Of a stretch of 5,294 nt of DNA, positions 4,997 through 5,294 are shown one piece after another. How positions within the stretch are numbered: the stretch's first letter is position 1; every line of letters starts with the position of its first letter. A model generated the notes under the pieces. The model was given only the letters and a program-made list of their open reading frames with translations, ran no database searches and was not told where the DNA came from. A program made the position numbers and the translations under genes. The stretch spans positions 1-5,294 of the forward strand of contig QMVM01000159.1 in assembly GCA_003661105.1 (NCBI GenBank), read 5' to 3'. The stretch comes from Methanosarcinales archaeon. GTDB taxonomy: Archaea > Halobacteriota > Methanosarcinia > Methanosarcinales > Methanogasteraceae.

Positions 4997-5287
4997 ATGA
5001 ATAAAGTGATAACAAAATCCGGATTCATCCTCATAATGAGCATGTTGATAATGTGCGCACTGACGGTGCCGGCGATAGCCATGAACACAACCGACGCAGA
5101 ATGCGAAGCTTGTTTTGGAGCTATGCCGCCGGAAATTACCGAAATACAAACACATGGTTTAAAAGAGGTAGGCAGCTATTCAGGGAAAGTTGATGAGGTG
5201 GTGATATGGGAAGATGACTTCAACACAGATTCCGTTCGACGGGAAGTGGCAACTCCGGTATGGTCCATGGGATATGGGATGGGATGA
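4997..5287 (+). CDS. Secreted protein with signal peptide, probably frameshifted and continuing past the window
   Basis: From ATG 4997 the frame gives 96 aa. Residues 1-25 form a Sec signal peptide: MNKVITKSG, a hydrophobic core FILIMSMLIMCALTV, and a PAIA cleavage site followed by MNTTDAE. The mature part begins with an ECEACFG segment (CxxC) and runs to VVIWEDDFNTD, the sort of sequence that opens concanavalin/LamG-like carbohydrate-binding domains. The called frame then reads SVRREV and stops at TGA 5285-5287. The neighbouring frame from 5232 reads PFDGKWQLRYGPWDMGWDED and stays open to the window end, which looks much more protein-like. One extra base near 5231 would explain this, giving DDFNTD-PFDGKW. 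The product is probably an exported cell-surface or extracellular protein; its function is unknown. Confidence 0.7.
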   Translation: MNKVITKSGFILIMSMLIMCALTVPAIAMNTTDAECEACFGAMPPEITEIQTHGLKEVGSYSGKVDEVVIWEDDFNTDSVRREVATPVWSMGYGMG

Positions 5288-5294
5288 AGATAGC

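Noticed and set aside
4772..5155. 127-codon minus-strand frame
   Set aside because: Antisense to the signal peptide gene and its leader, rich in His/Cys/Tyr without pattern, no promoter seen.

Overview
The window reads as chromosomal DNA of a euryarchaeon, most likely a methanogen- or ANME-related lineage (the lineage is an inference). Three things point to archaea: an FtsZ of the archaeal FtsZ2 type, TATA/BRE-like promoters, and GGTGAT Shine-Dalgarno sites that match the archaeal 16S 3' end. A C-terminal piece of an archaellum/pilus FlaJ-type membrane protein agrees with this.

Layout. (1) 1-2124, plus strand: four phased CCTCGACAA repeats and a TATA box lead into a tight three-gene cluster: a PNPOx-fold flavin-binding protein, a 102-aa acidic protein I do not recognise, and a TldE/PmbA-type protein. 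The gaps are 12 and 6 bases, so the three are probably one transcript. (2) 2125-2354: a gene-free convergent spacer with a GC palindrome, a CGCAGAG/CTCTGCG compound hairpin and a T-rich stretch that probably ends ftsZ transcription. (3) 2355-3506, minus strand: ftsZ, apparently monocistronic, with a TATA box and a leader of about 60 bases. (4) 3507-3897: a spacer with a symmetric TATA element, a possible 47-codon Cys-rich ORF on the opposite strand, and a second copy of a 17-base motif also found downstream of ftsZ. (5) 3898-4575, plus strand: an N-terminally missing FlaJ/T2SSF protein, probably a gene remnant. (6) 4576-4987: a regulatory-looking spacer with an inverted repeat, a short hairpin beside a promoter-like element, and a 31-codon ORF with a good ribosome binding site. 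(7) 4997 to the end: the start of a secreted protein with a clear signal peptide, probably interrupted by a one-base frameshift near 5231.

Functional links. The first three genes look co-expressed, but their shared role is unknown. FtsZ is the cell-division tubulin homologue and has no division partner in the window. The FlaJ piece has no ATPase (FlaI/TadA) neighbour, which fits decay. I see no complete mobile element, CRISPR array, rRNA or tRNA. I do not claim a new defence or metabolic system. The points most worth following are the unknown operon gene, the phased repeats, the leader before the secreted protein and the paired motif around ftsZ.
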